NCBI GenBank assembly: GCA_029777145.1
Contig: JAKOSS010000906.1
Span: forward strand, 1-6,282
DNA: 6,282 nucleotides
Origin: Acidobacteriota bacterium
Lineage (GTDB): Bacteria; Acidobacteriota; Blastocatellia; Pyrinomonadales; Pyrinomonadaceae
Direction: 5' to 3'
Below are positions 1 to 6,282 of the stretch, piece after piece. Every line of letters begins with the position of its first letter. The first letter of the stretch is position 1. The position numbers were made by a program, and so were the translations under genes. Below the pieces are notes generated by a model that saw only the letters and a program-made list of their open reading frames with translations, ran no database searches and had not been told where the DNA came from.

Positions 1-261
1 ATCGGACGTCTCGACGACATCGGTCAGGACGGAATGCAGCTGATCCGCGACATCGTGCAGATCTATGACAACTACGGCTTCGCCACCGAGGTGCTCGCGG
101 CCTCGATCCGGCACCCGATGCATATTGTCGATTCGGCTCTCGCCGGGGCCGACGTCGCGACAATTCCCTTCAAGGTGATCAGCCAACTCGTCAAGCATCC
201 GCTTACTGACAAAGGTCTCGACGCTTTCTTAAGCGACTGGAAGAAAAGCGGTCGAACTTAA
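1..261 (+). CDS. fsa: Fructose-6-phosphate aldolase / transaldolase-like protein, C-terminal part (5' end outside window)
   Basis: The frame is open from base 1, so the gene begins to the left of the window and only its last 86 residues are here. They match the C-terminal third of the small transaldolase/FSA (MipB/TalC) family of about 215 residues: the stretch GRLDDIG, then an [17 protein letters not shown] segment, an [10 protein letters not shown] segment and a closing [15 protein letters not shown]. The ASIR and ATIPF motifs are the late strands and the phosphate-binding part of the TIM barrel; the Schiff-base lysine lies upstream and is not visible. The family carries out cytosolic aldol cleavage or transfer on sugar phosphates (fructose 6-phosphate or sedoheptulose 7-phosphate). 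Aldolase and transaldolase members cannot be told apart from this fragment. The gene is followed by an intrinsic terminator, so it probably closes a transcription unit. The first ATG visible, at 34, is an internal methionine and not the start. Confidence 0.88.
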   Translation: MGRLDDIGQDGMQLIRDIVQIYDNYGFATEVLAASIRHPMHIVDSALAGADVATIPFKVISQLVKHPLTDKGLDAFLSDWKKSGRT

Positions 262-277
262 GGTTTTATTCGCTTTA

Positions 278-312
278 TGCGGTCGATATTCGCCTTCGGC
301 CGCATTTTTCTT
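278..312 (+). terminator. Intrinsic terminator after the aldolase/transaldolase gene
   Basis: TGCGGTCG at 278-285 pairs with CGGCCGCA at 297-304 (8 pairs, one of them G-U) around an 11-base loop. Five T residues follow at 305-309, then CTT. It lies 17 bases after the stop codon, which is the normal place for a Rho-independent terminator. It separates the aldolase from the MarR gene. Confidence 0.75.
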
Positions 313-319
313 GCATAAT
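289..319 (+). promoter_or_regulatory. Possible sigma70-type promoter for the MarR gene
   Basis: CATAAT at 314-319 matches the -10 consensus at 5 of 6 positions and lies directly after the terminator T-run, about 50 bases before the GTG start. The only -35 candidate is a poor TTCGCC at 289-294 with a long 19-base spacer. The placement is right but the -35 is weak, so this is tentative. Confidence 0.3.
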
Positions 320-369
320 TAGTTCGCCTGCTAAGTTCTTTTGCTGAGCAGGCTCCCTATTTCCGATCT

Positions 370-774
370 GTGAGAAACGACGGCATTCCTGAATCCTTTG
401 CGCGCAAGAGCGCTCAATTCCGCGCCGCGGCCGACCGGTCGTTTTCGGCGCTCGACCTCAACAGTGCCCAGGTGGCGCTCTTGTCCGTTCTCTGGGATGC
501 GGACGACCGGACTCCGGCGGAAATCGCGCGCGAACTGGGCGTCACCGCCCCGACGGTCAGCAAAATGCTGCGGGCAATGTCCGCCCGCGGATTCATCAGG
601 TCCTCGCCGTGCCCGTTTGACTCGCGTTCGGTTCGTGTAAGTCTCACCGCCAAGGGAACGGCGATACGTGCTTCCGTCGAAGAAATATGGAGTTCGATCG
701 GCGACTCCGCGTTCGGCGGAATGACCGAGACGGAGCGGCTGATCCTTGGCCAATTGATCGCGAAGATAGCCTGA
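370..774 (+). CDS. MarR-family winged-helix transcriptional regulator
   Basis: This 134-residue protein has the size and layout of the MarR family. Helices at about 10-45 would form the dimer and effector region. Residues 48-76 (TPAEIARELGVTAPTVSKML and onward through RAMSARGFI) are the helix-turn-helix. Residues 77-96 are the wing, with the family pattern D-x-R-x-x-x-V-x-L-T-x-x-G (Asp84, Arg86, Leu92, Thr93, Gly96). The C-terminal helices complete the dimer interface. Such proteins are cytosolic dimeric repressors or activators that release DNA when they bind a small ligand or are oxidised; the ligand here is unknown. The single wing Cys81 could be redox-sensitive, which is only a possibility. 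The start is GTG at 370: an in-frame stop at 316-318 limits the gene, there is no ATG between, and the ribosome site is weak. The stress-protein gene 86 bases downstream on the same strand is a candidate target. Confidence 0.88.
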   Translation: MRNDGIPESFARKSAQFRAAADRSFSALDLNSAQVALLSVLWDADDRTPAEIARELGVTAPTVSKMLRAMSARGFIRSSPCPFDSRSVRVSLTAKGTAIRASVEEIWSSIGDSAFGGMTETERLILGQLIAKIA

Positions 775-791
775 GCGCGGCCGTCGCCGAA

Positions 792-820
792 TTGCCGAAG
801 GTCGCTCAAAATAATAAACT
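792..820 (+). promoter_or_regulatory. Possible promoter for the universal stress protein gene
   Basis: TTGCCG at 792-797 and TAAACT at 815-820 are separated by 17 bases; each matches its consensus at 4 of 6 positions. The gap between the MarR stop and the stress-protein start (775-860) turns AT-rich here, as promoters do. No clear MarR palindrome was seen. Weak support only. Confidence 0.3.
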
Positions 821-846
821 TAGAGACAGAAAGCTTTGATCAGGAT

Positions 847-852
847 AGGAGG
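847..852 (+). promoter_or_regulatory. Strong Shine-Dalgarno site of the universal stress protein gene
   Basis: AGGAGG at 847-852 is a full consensus match, 8 bases before the ATG at 861. It fixes that start. It stands out because the DUF402, carboxylase, racemase and acyltransferase starts lack a comparable site. Confidence 0.85.
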
Positions 853-860
853 CCGCAAAC

Positions 861-1316
861 ATGAAAGTGATTTTGGCAACCGACGGAACCGGCCACAGCG
901 AGGCTGCGGTCGAGATCATCAGGAATCTCGCGCTGAAAGACGGTGACGAGGTCCGGATCGTATCAGTCGTTGACATGGCAGTACCTCTGGCGATGGATAT
1001 TTACGCCGGCTACCTTCCTTCTTCGACCGATATCGAAGCGGCCGTCAAGGAGAACACTGAAAAGGTCCTCGGAGCCACGAAGGACCAGATCGCCGGATTT
1101 TTCGGCGGGATCAACGTCACGGTCACGACCGAGGTTCTACACGGTTCCCCCGAGAGCCGGATCGTCGAGACCGCCGAAGAAATGGGCGCGGATCTAATCG
1201 TCGTCGGGTCGCATGGGTACAATCGTTGGGAGCGACTCCTGCTCGGCTCTGTTTCCGACTCGGTCGTTCACCACGCTCCGTGCTCGGTGCTGGTCGTCCG
1301 GAGCGCCAACAGTTAA
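861..1316 (+). CDS. Universal stress protein (UspA family, ATP-binding type)
   Basis: This is a single-domain Usp of 151 residues, the usual length. The N-terminus, MKVILATDGTGHSEAAV, is the first strand and loop of the Usp fold, with an Asp at residue 7 or 8 that contacts adenine nucleotide in the family. Residues 116-130 carry the ATP-binding signature G-x2-G-x9-G-S (Gly116, Gly119, Gly129, Ser130) exactly, so this should be the nucleotide-binding (MJ0577-like) class, not the UspA class that lacks ATP. The C-terminal strand CSVLVVRS is the dimer strand. These cytosolic dimers help cells survive starvation, oxidative stress or oxygen limitation through poorly defined signalling; the client here is unknown. 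The gene has its own strong ribosome site and is followed after 8 bases by the DUF402 gene, so the two are probably co-transcribed. The upstream MarR regulator may control it. Confidence 0.95.
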   Translation: MKVILATDGTGHSEAAVEIIRNLALKDGDEVRIVSVVDMAVPLAMDIYAGYLPSSTDIEAAVKENTEKVLGATKDQIAGFFGGINVTVTTEVLHGSPESRIVETAEEMGADLIVVGSHGYNRWERLLLGSVSDSVVHHAPCSVLVVRSANS

Positions 1317-1802
1317 AGTTTTACATGAGGTTTCCGACGCGGATAAATTCCCGGAAATTCGACGGTTCGATCAATCGAAGCTGGGAAGCTGAACTAGTTG
1401 GCCAAAGCGGTGAGAGGCTGACATTCGTCGGAGTCTTTGGAAACGATGTCGACCATCCCGAACTTGGTCACATAGCGCGCGGGACAGTCTCATACGAGTA
1501 CTATTGGCTTGACCGCTGGTACAACGTTTTCAGATTTCACCGGCCTGACGGAACGCTGCGCAACTGGTATTGCAACGTGAACCTGCCGCCAATGCTCAAC
1601 GGCGACGTTCTCGATTACGTCGATCTCGATCTCGACGTGCTCGTCTGGTCGGATTTCAAGACCGAGATTCTGGATCGCGAAGATTTTGAGCGAAACGCCA
1701 GAAAATTCGATTATCCCGAGTCGGTTCGCTCGGGAGCGGAGAAAGCACTCGCCGAACTGCGGACGATGATCGATAGCCGCCAGTTCCCCTTCGACCCAAG
1801 TT

Positions 1803-3365
<1,563 letters not shown>

Positions 3366-3375
3366 AAAGCACTTT

Positions 3376-3397
3376 AACTGTCGAGCGGCCGACTGTT
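3376..3397 (+). terminator. Imperfect hairpin between carboxylase and racemase genes (weak terminator or operator)
   Basis: AACTGTCG at 3376-3383 faces CGACTGTT at 3390-3397: four plus three base pairs with one T-T mismatch around the loop AGCGGC. It sits 11 bases after the carboxylase stop. The following AATGTTTTGG is only a poor T-run, so it may attenuate rather than stop transcription, or be a binding site for a dimeric protein. Confidence 0.4.
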
Positions 3398-3452
3398 AAT
3401 GTTTTGGTTCAGGTCCGCCGTGATGACCTTAAGTTTTACTTTAACTCGTAAC

Positions 3453-4601
3453 ATGTTTGATTTTTCACTCCATCGACCGACTTGGGCCGAGATCGATCTC
3501 GACAACCTGTCGTTCAATTTTGGGTCAGTCAGGAAATTCATCGGGGACGACATCAAGGTCATGGCCGTCGTCAAGGCCGACGCTTACGGGCACGGGGCAG
3601 TCGAATGCGCGCGACGGCTTGAGCGCGAAGGCATCGACTGGTTCGGCGTCGCCTTGCCGATGGAGGGTGTCGAACTCCGCCGGGCCGGTATCCGAAAGCT
3701 GATCCTTTGTCTCGGCAGTTTTTGGCCCGGTCAGGAATCACTGTTGCTCGATAATCACATTACGCCGGTCATTTTCAATATTGACCGCGCTTCCCTATTC
3801 GACCGCGCCGCACTCGAGCGCGGGGTGATCGCGGACGTCCATGTCAAGATCGACACCGGGATGGGTCGCGTCGGAGTCCGCATGGACGAACTTGAGCGAT
3901 TCTTGGACAAGCTTGGGGTAATGAAGAACATCCGCGTCGCCGGAGTGATGACACATTTTGCTGCGGCCGACAAATCGACGGAGGACGAGTTCACAGATCT
4001 TCAGGTCGAACGCTTCGAGTCCGCGGTGGCCAAGTTTCGGGCCCGCGGCTTCAACCCGATCTATCTCGACCTGGCGAACTCGCCCGGCGCCGTCGCACAC
4101 CCGAACTCGCGCGGCAACCTCGTTCGGCTCGGCGGTATTCTTTACGGCCTCGGCGACGACGTCTTGCCGCCCGAGGCCGAAAAGCCCGAGCTTAAGCCGG
4201 TCATGAGTCTTCGGACCCGCGTCGCGCACCTGAAGCATGTCCCTGCCGGTGAATCACTCGGATACGGCCGCACGTTCGTAACTCAGCGTGATTCGCTGAT
4301 CGCGACGCTTCCGATCGGGTATCAGGACGGCCTGCCGCGCGCCCTTTCCAACATCGGCGAAGTGACTGTCAATGGTTCGAACGCACCGATCGTCGGACGG
4401 GTCTCGATGGACTGGACGATCGTCGACGTCACTGATCTCGGCGATGTCAAAATTGGTGACGAAGTTGTTCTCTTCGGTGCTCGGATAAAGGCGGAAACCG
4501 TTGCCCTTCAAGCAGATACGATCTCCTACGAAATAACATGCGGGATCAGTAAGCGCGTTCCGCGGATATATGTTGAAGGCGAAGAAAAGCGTATGGTTTG
4601 A
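3453..4601 (+). CDS. alr: Alanine racemase
   Basis: This PLP enzyme interconverts L- and D-alanine in the cytosol, supplying D-Ala for peptidoglycan. With the start at 3453 it has 382 residues, typical for the family. The N-terminal TIM-barrel opens with RPTWAEIDLDNL. The PLP lysine is Lys41 in VVKADAYGHG. The barrel continues through KIDTGMGRVG and an MTHFAAAD segment, then RLGGILYG. The C-terminal beta domain holds the second catalytic base, Tyr271, in SLGYGRTF, the substrate-loop VSMDWT and the end motif CGISKRVPRIYV. All key residues are present, so the enzyme should be active. The frame also offers starts at 3399 and 3423. The extra 18 residues from 3399 fall outside the family alignment and overlap the intergenic hairpin, so 3453 is preferred; none has a convincing ribosome site (the one before 3423 is the least poor). 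Its last 32 bases overlap the acyltransferase gene. Confidence 0.95.
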   Translation: MFDFSLHRPTWAEIDLDNLSFNFGSVRKFIGDDIKVMAVVKADAYGHGAVECARRLEREGIDWFGVALPMEGVELRRAGIRKLILCLGSFWPGQESLLLDNHITPVIFNIDRASLFDRAALERGVIADVHVKIDTGMGRVGVRMDELERFLDKLGVMKNIRVAGVMTHFAAADKSTEDEFTDLQVERFESAVAKFRARGFNPIYLDLANSPGAVAHPNSRGNLVRLGGILYGLGDDVLPPEAEKPELKPVMSLRTRVAHLKHVPAGESLGYGRTFVTQRDSLIATLPIGYQDGLPRALSNIGEVTVNGSNAPIVGRVSMDWTIVDVTDLGDVKIGDEVVLFGARIKAETVALQADTISYEITCGISKRVPRIYVEGEEKRMV

Positions 4602-5235
4602 GCGTGTTTTCGGCGTTTACAACCGAAATCTTCTCAAGCGGCGATTCGAAAACCTGTACTTCGCCGGGGCCGAGAATCTGCGTCCGGACGTGAGACCGAC
4701 GATCGTCGTCGCGAACCATACAAGCTGGTGGGACGGCCTCGTATGTTTCGAGATTTTCAAGTTTGTCGGAGCCGACGGCTTCGTCTTCATGGAAGAGAAA
4801 CACCTCCGCCGGTATTCCCTCTTCAGAAGACTCGGCGCGTTCTCGATCGATCGCGATCACCCGCGGTCCGCAATCGAAAGCTTCGATTACGCCGCTCAAC
4901 TCGCAAGCGAAAAACCCGACCGGACGTTTCTCATCTTCCCGCAAGGCAAGATCGTGCCTGACGGCCTACGTCCGATCGTCTTCGAATCAGGAATCGAACG
5001 CGTGATCGACCGCTTGCTTCCCTGCCGCGTCGTTCCGCTCGCGCTCGCGTACAAGCACCGCGGCGAATTCAAGCCGGAGATTTTCGCCTCGGCAGGCGTC
5101 CCGATGCTGTTTTCCGATCGTGAGGATGCAAAATCCGTCGCCGCCAATCTGGCCACGAACCTTGAATCGCTGATCGCCGATCAGGAGCGGCGGATCTCTC
5201 AAAATGACCCCACCGACGACGTTGAACTCATCTAA
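4570..5235 (+). CDS. Lysophospholipid / 1-acylglycerol-3-phosphate acyltransferase-like protein (PlsC family)
   Basis: This 221-residue protein has the ordered motifs of glycerolipid acyltransferases. Motif I is N-H-T-S-W-W-D at 49-55, with the catalytic H-x4-D pair His50/Asp55. Motif II is RRLGAFSIDRD at 86-96 (Gly89, Arg95). Motif III is FPQGK at 123-127. A motif IV-like VVPLAL follows. The family transfers acyl groups onto glycerophosphates or other lipid alcohols at the inner membrane face. Motif III is usually F-P-E-G; here Gln125 replaces the Glu that helps bind the glycerol phosphate, so the acceptor may differ from lysophosphatidate. Some PlsC-like enzymes act in carotenoid-ester or ornithine-lipid synthesis. 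There is no long transmembrane segment, so it probably attaches peripherally. ATG 4570 overlaps the racemase by 32 bases and lacks a clear ribosome site, which suggests translational coupling. Pairing with alr suggests an envelope role. Confidence 0.85.
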   Translation: MLKAKKSVWFERVFGVYNRNLLKRRFENLYFAGAENLRPDVRPTIVVANHTSWWDGLVCFEIFKFVGADGFVFMEEKHLRRYSLFRRLGAFSIDRDHPRSAIESFDYAAQLASEKPDRTFLIFPQGKIVPDGLRPIVFESGIERVIDRLLPCRVVPLALAYKHRGEFKPEIFASAGVPMLFSDREDAKSVAANLATNLESLIADQERRISQNDPTDDVELI

Positions 5236-5362
5236 GCCGTTATCAGACGCGTCGAGATTTGATCGTGAAATTCAGATCAGTCTCTATCTCGGGCAGAAAA
5301 CTGTGAAGGCGAACGGCACGTTAGCTATTTGCGGACGATCAACGGGAGGGAGGCCATCGTGA
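5204..5362 (+). CDS. Small open frame overlapping the acyltransferase end; possible broken gene start
   Basis: ATG 5204 to TGA 5360-5362 gives 52 residues. The start lies 32 bases inside the acyltransferase gene, the same overlap seen at the racemase/acyltransferase junction, so it may be the start of a third coupled gene. The peptide has a plausible DREIQISLYLG helix and a glycine-rich ICGRSTGGRPS segment near its end, which loosely recalls a nucleotide-binding loop but has no Lys. I recognise no family. After the TGA the same frame stays open to 5761, where it reads as a phage terminase end. It could therefore be the upstream half of a gene broken by one nonsense change or by a deletion. 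It could equally be spurious. Confidence 0.3.
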   Translation: MTPPTTLNSSKPLSDASRFDREIQISLYLGQKTVKANGTLAICGRSTGGRPS

Positions 5363-5761
5363 ACGCGAAGACGGAAGTTTTCAATGACGTGCCTCTTGCG
5401 ATTGCTCGCAAGATCGCCGGTCACGAGAGACTCGATCACCGAGCTGTACTACGAAACGGCGGAGTCTCTCAAAGGAGTTTCGCTGATCGCTCCGCCGGAT
5501 CCGCTCGAGGTTGATCTCACCGAACGCGAGTTCAAGTTCGTCAACCGGGCTGGAAAGACCAAGAAAATCCTCGAACCCAAGGAGGATTTCAAGAAGCGGA
5601 CGAAGCGGTCACCCGACGATGGCGACGGACTGGTCCTCGCTCTCGGTCCTGATTATTGTTTTCAGAATGTGACGATCGAACTGGTTAGTTCTCTCGACGT
5701 GAAGCCTGAGACTCAAAAAACAACCGTTGACGAGCTGAGCCGGACACTCGGGCTAGTCTGA
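5363..5761 (+). pseudogene. Phage large terminase remnant (C-terminal nuclease-domain part)
   Basis: The frame is open across the whole segment; its first usable ATG is at 5384. From about 5432 the translation follows the end of the RNase H-like nuclease domain of phage large terminase subunits: ITELYYETAESLKG, then DPLEVDLTEREFKF, then the hallmark I-L-E-P-K-E-D-F-K-K-R-T-K-R-S-P-D-D-G-D stretch and GLVLALGP. In intact terminases (about 400-600 residues) the Asp cluster of S-P-D-x-A-D-A is the last metal-binding site; here it reads SPDDGDG. The ATPase domain and first two nuclease acids are missing, so it cannot package DNA. Residues before 5432 do not align well, and frame 1 at 5329-5430 reads at least as protein-like (EVFNDVPLAIARKI), so a frameshift near 5430 is likely. 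No other phage gene is visible, so this is an isolated relic. A gene of unknown function with a chance resemblance is the alternative. Confidence 0.55.
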
Positions 5762-5785
5762 GTCAGAATGCTGACAAAAAAGACT
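5755..5785. repeat. Nested inverted repeats at the terminase-remnant stop
   Basis: AGTCT (5755-5759) pairs with AGACT (5781-5785), and inside it GTCAG (5762-5766) pairs with CTGAC (5771-5775) around AATG. The 3' side is followed by A-rich, not T-rich, DNA, so it is not a + strand terminator. The role is unknown. Confidence 0.4.
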
Positions 5786-5805
5786 GAGCTTGCACTCGCA
5801 GGTCG

Positions 5806-5839
5806 ATGCAATTAACCTGCAACAATAACCAAATTGCAT
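5806..5839. repeat. 8-base perfect inverted repeat
   Basis: ATGCAATT at 5806-5813 is the exact reverse complement of AATTGCAT at 5832-5839, with an 18-base spacer. A second short pair, GCAGGT (5798-5803) and ACCTGC (5815-5820), interleaves with it. The location, in noncoding DNA between the phage relic and the insertion-sequence relic, would suit an operator or recombination site, but nothing shows which. Confidence 0.4.
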
Positions 5840-5852
5840 GGTTGAGCCATAG

Positions 5853-5963
5853 ATTTTCGCGCAAAAGACGCCGACGATGCACCGGACACTACCACCGGAC
5901 TGGAAGGCGATGAACCGCTTCGCGATCGTCTACGGGGATTTACACAAAATATTTGACACTACC
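5853..5963 (+). mobile_element. Right-end relic of an IS256-type insertion sequence (transposase C-terminus plus terminal repeat)
   Basis: The + frame open from 5853 ends with DWKAMNRFAIVYGD before TAG at 5970-5972. This resembles the W-x-x-x-x-x-Q-x-A-I-x-(Y/F)-x-D-R end of IS256/Mutator-type transposases. The coding end runs into a sequence at 5934-5963 typical of the outer inverted repeat of this family. On the complementary strand, from outside in, it begins GGTAGTGTC and continues with AAATATTTTGTGTAAA, comparable to the TGTGTAAA of IS256 ends. The orientation therefore puts the element body to the left. Only about 110 bases remain: the stop at 5850-5852 and the terminase relic further left show the rest was lost. 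It cannot move by itself. Both pieces of evidence are short, but they agree in strand and spacing. Confidence 0.6.
5934..5963. repeat. Terminal inverted repeat of the IS256-type relic
   Basis: The repeat starts GGGGATTTACACAAAA at 5934 and ends TTTGACACTACC at 5963. The TTTACACAAAA...GACAC pattern is characteristic of IS256-family ends. The nine-base outer tip GACACTACC also occurs at 5885-5893. The matching left end is not in the window, so no target-site duplication can be defined. Confidence 0.6.
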
Positions 5964-6190
5964 GGCAGTTAGACAATCTGCTTTACAATCTCTTCAACTT
6001 TCGTCGCCTACTCCTTCATTTCTCTTTAATCTCTTTTTTCACTTAAAGAAACTATTCCATAGGAAAAAATTGCAATATGCAGCGGATGGGAACCAAACTC
6101 TGATCCCTGTTGTTCCCATTCATATTCAAAAGGGATTCTGAGATCAAAATTTCTATTTTTAGATAAAGCAACATTCTTTCTGTAATTTCG
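5964..6190. other. AT-rich stretch between two insertion-sequence fragments
   Basis: This 227-base stretch has about 35% G+C by hand count (about 27% at 6021-6080), far below the flanking genes. No confident gene is present. It holds a pyrimidine-rich segment (about 5973-6040), an inverted repeat ATGGGAAC (6086-6093) / GTTCCCAT (6112-6119) with an 18-base spacer, and a palindrome ATTGCAAT near 6069-6076. On the - strand, 54 codons from 6190 down to the TAA at 6028-6026 are open, in phase with the transposase stop and without any usual start codon. It may be the tail of the right-hand element or unrelated foreign DNA. Confidence 0.5.
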
Positions 6191-6282
6191 TCAGATCGGA
6201 TCCTCGTCCGGCGACATGTTCAAGTATCTGGACTGGCCGAGCCAGTCGTCGTTGGTTTCCATCAGGATCGCTGCGACGAGCC
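6191..6282 (-). CDS. IS256-family transposase, C-terminal end (rest outside window)
   Basis: Reading the - strand from the right edge, the last 29 codons before TGA (6193-6191) include LVAAILMETNDDWLGQSRYL followed by NMSPDEDPI. This fits the C-terminus of one subgroup of IS256/Mutator transposases (IS1081-like), which ends in a hydrophobic helix, an acidic E-x-x-D-(D/E)-W segment and R-(R/x)-Y-L. Intact proteins have about 400 residues with a DDE catalytic core, all of which would lie beyond the edge. Its strand is opposite to all other genes here, and its C-terminus is of a different type from that of the relic at 5853-5963, so these are two different elements. No matching terminal repeat was recognised downstream of its stop. 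The call rests on 29 residues. Confidence 0.6.
   Translation of the reverse strand, partial: LVAAILMETNDDWLGQSRYLNMSPDEDPI

Noticed and set aside
331..809. Two - strand open frames opposite the MarR gene
   Set aside because: The + strand frame has a complete MarR winged-helix pattern; the antisense readings are low-complexity and Arg-rich.
1226..1324. 33-residue upstream extension of the DUF402 frame
   Set aside because: It lies inside the stress-protein gene, is Arg/Gly-rich out-of-frame reading, and family similarity begins after ATG 1325.
3399..3452. Longer alanine racemase starting at 3399 or 3423
   Set aside because: The extra residues precede the conserved RPTWAEIDL start, cover the intergenic hairpin, and have no good ribosome site; not fully excluded.
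5755..5785. Intrinsic terminator after the terminase relic
   Set aside because: The hairpin is followed by an A-run, not a T-run, on the + strand.
5934..5963. Terminal repeat belonging to the - strand transposase at the right edge
   Set aside because: The GACACTACC tip faces right, and in IS256-type ends the TGTGTAAA side points into the element, so the body should be to the left.
5953..6141. 62-residue + strand open frame with a TTG start
   Set aside because: It begins inside the IS terminal repeat and runs through AT-rich low-complexity DNA; the translation is Ser/Leu/Phe/Lys-rich without family features.

Overview
This window looks like a bacterial chromosome segment with G+C-rich genes. 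All recognisable genes lie on the + strand except a transposase fragment at the right edge. Gene content and protein style (an acyl-CoA carboxylase beta chain with a Cys in the specificity loop, few strong Shine-Dalgarno sequences, overlapping gene ends) would fit Acidobacteriota or a similar phylum. That placement is inference; there is no rRNA or marker gene here to prove it.

Left part (1-1837): the C-terminal part of a fructose-6-phosphate aldolase/transaldolase-like enzyme enters from the left and ends in a good intrinsic terminator. A MarR-family regulator follows, then a universal stress protein with a clear ATP-binding motif and the strongest ribosome binding site in the window. A DUF402 protein starts 8 bases after the stress protein.

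Centre (1803-5235): the beta (carboxyltransferase) subunit of an acyl-CoA carboxylase overlaps the DUF402 gene by 35 bases. After a short hairpin-bearing gap come alanine racemase (D-Ala for peptidoglycan) and a PlsC-type acyltransferase (membrane lipid), overlapping by 32 bases. Stress protein, DUF402 and carboxylase look like one transcription unit; racemase and acyltransferase look like a second, or a continuation of the first. The shared themes are central carbon/acyl-CoA metabolism and cell envelope building.

Right part (5204-6282): a graveyard of mobile DNA. One + frame runs from inside the acyltransferase end to 5761, broken by a single TGA; its distal half resembles the C-terminal nuclease domain of a phage large terminase. 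Next come a short region of inverted repeats, the last ~110 bases of an IS256-type insertion sequence including its terminal inverted repeat, about 227 bases of AT-rich DNA (about 35% G+C by hand count), and the C-terminal end of a second IS256-type transposase on the - strand, running off the edge. The AT-rich stretch is open in the same - frame past the transposase stop. No CRISPR array, tRNA or rRNA was seen. I found no convincing new multi-gene system; the most unusual part is the mobile-element junction at 5204-6282.
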